Source: Collinsella sp. (lineage in GTDB: Bacteria > Actinomycetota > Coriobacteriia > Coriobacteriales > Coriobacteriaceae). Taken from it: a stretch of 5,335 bases of DNA. The stretch covers positions 1-5,335 of the forward strand of contig WGSL01000096.1 of the NCBI GenBank assembly GCA_014871665.1, given 5' to 3'. Position numbers and translations under genes: made by a program. Below, piece by piece: positions 4,940 to 5,335 of the stretch. Every line of letters starts with the position of its first letter. Positions within the stretch are counted from its first letter, which is position 1. A model generated the notes under the pieces. It did not search any database, was not told where the DNA came from, and saw only the letters and a list, made by a program, of their open reading frames with translations.

Positions 4940-5335
4940 TTGCATGAATTGGGGATCGTTTATCACATTATTCGCGATGTTGAGAACGTGGCGCGCGCCA
5001 ATGGCGTGCGTCGCGTTTCGAGCGTCACGCTGCTGCTGGGCGAGGTCTCGGGCGTCGTTCCCGACTTGCTGCTCGACGCTTGGCGCTGGGCGGCAGATAA
5101 AAAGCCCATCGCGCAGGGCGCGGAGCTTATTGTGGAGCCCGTCGAGGCCGTGACACATTGCAAGGCGTGCGGCCGCGACTACGCGACGGTCGAGCATGGC
5201 AAGACCTGTCCCCATTGCGGTAGCGGCGAGACCTATTTGCTGCAGGGCCAAGAGGTCATGATCAAACAGATCGAGACCCCCGACGAGGACCCGGCAGCCG
5301 CAGCCCCCCCCCGCCCGTCCGCCGACCACGACGCC
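4940..5335 (+). CDS. hypA: Hydrogenase nickel metallochaperone HypA (3' end cut by window)
   Basis: HypA works with the GTPase HypB in the cytoplasm to insert nickel into the large-subunit precursor of [NiFe] hydrogenases. The visible 132 codons begin with M-H-E-L-G-I at a TTG start. The N-terminal Met-His-Glu is the family's nickel site. Two CxxC pairs, C74-K-A-C77 and C90-P-H-C93, form the structural zinc site at the expected spacing. The family is normally about 115 residues. Here the conserved body ends near residue 112 (MIKQIE) and an acidic then Pro/Ala-rich tail follows, still open at the window edge, so the final length is unknown. A run of nine C (5304-5312) lies in this tail and could cause frame errors or slippage. 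Lying just past the window edge, hypB and other maturation genes would be the usual neighbours. The gene follows the flavoenzyme gene on the same strand but behind a strong hairpin. Confidence 0.95.
   Translation, partial: MHELGIVYHIIRDVENVARANGVRRVSSVTLLLGEVSGVVPDLLLDAWRWAADKKPIAQGAELIVEPVEAVTHCKACGRDYATVEHGKTCPHCGSGETYLLQGQEVMIKQIETPDEDPAAAAPPRPSADHDA

Noticed and set aside
4805..5329. 174-codon minus-strand open frame over hypA
   Set aside because: The opposite strand encodes a complete HypA signature (MHELGI, two CxxC pairs); this frame has no motif.

Overview
The window looks like chromosomal DNA of a GC-rich, anaerobic Coriobacteriia-type actinobacterium, perhaps a gut Collinsella or relative. 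This is inference from the G/C-ending codons, clean AAAGG/GGAG ribosome sites, an Fe-S-rich flavoenzyme, a hydrogenase maturation gene, and a W-rich membrane protein of a type I associate with such organisms. No marker gene settles the genus.

Layout: bases 1-142 hold no gene I can support. A minus-strand pair follows. A TetR/AcrR-type repressor (1876-1214) is followed 63 bases later by a tryptophan-rich polytopic membrane protein (1150-143, probably DUF5692). The 189-base divergent region (1877-2065) carries two perfect TTGAC-type inverted repeats nested in larger dyads, a likely double TetR operator. Reading right from it is a 925-residue iron-sulfur flavoprotein (2066-4843). It fuses a cysteine-rich ferredoxin-type module, a GltD-like FAD/NAD(P)H core and a C-terminal ferredoxin domain. 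A perfect 12-bp hairpin (4859-4894) probably ends this transcript. After it, hypA (4940 to the window edge) starts at TTG and is cut by the window end; it is probably the first gene of a hydrogenase maturation cluster.

How the parts may work together: because the operator pair sits between the repressor/membrane-protein operon and the divergent oxidoreductase, the repressor could control both directions in response to one ligand. That would give a small regulated module: sensor, membrane protein and NAD(P)H/ferredoxin-linked redox enzyme. The ligand, the membrane protein's function and the enzyme's substrate cannot be read from the sequence. hypA implies [NiFe]-hydrogenase maturation and H2 metabolism, but the intervening hairpin suggests it is a separate transcription unit.
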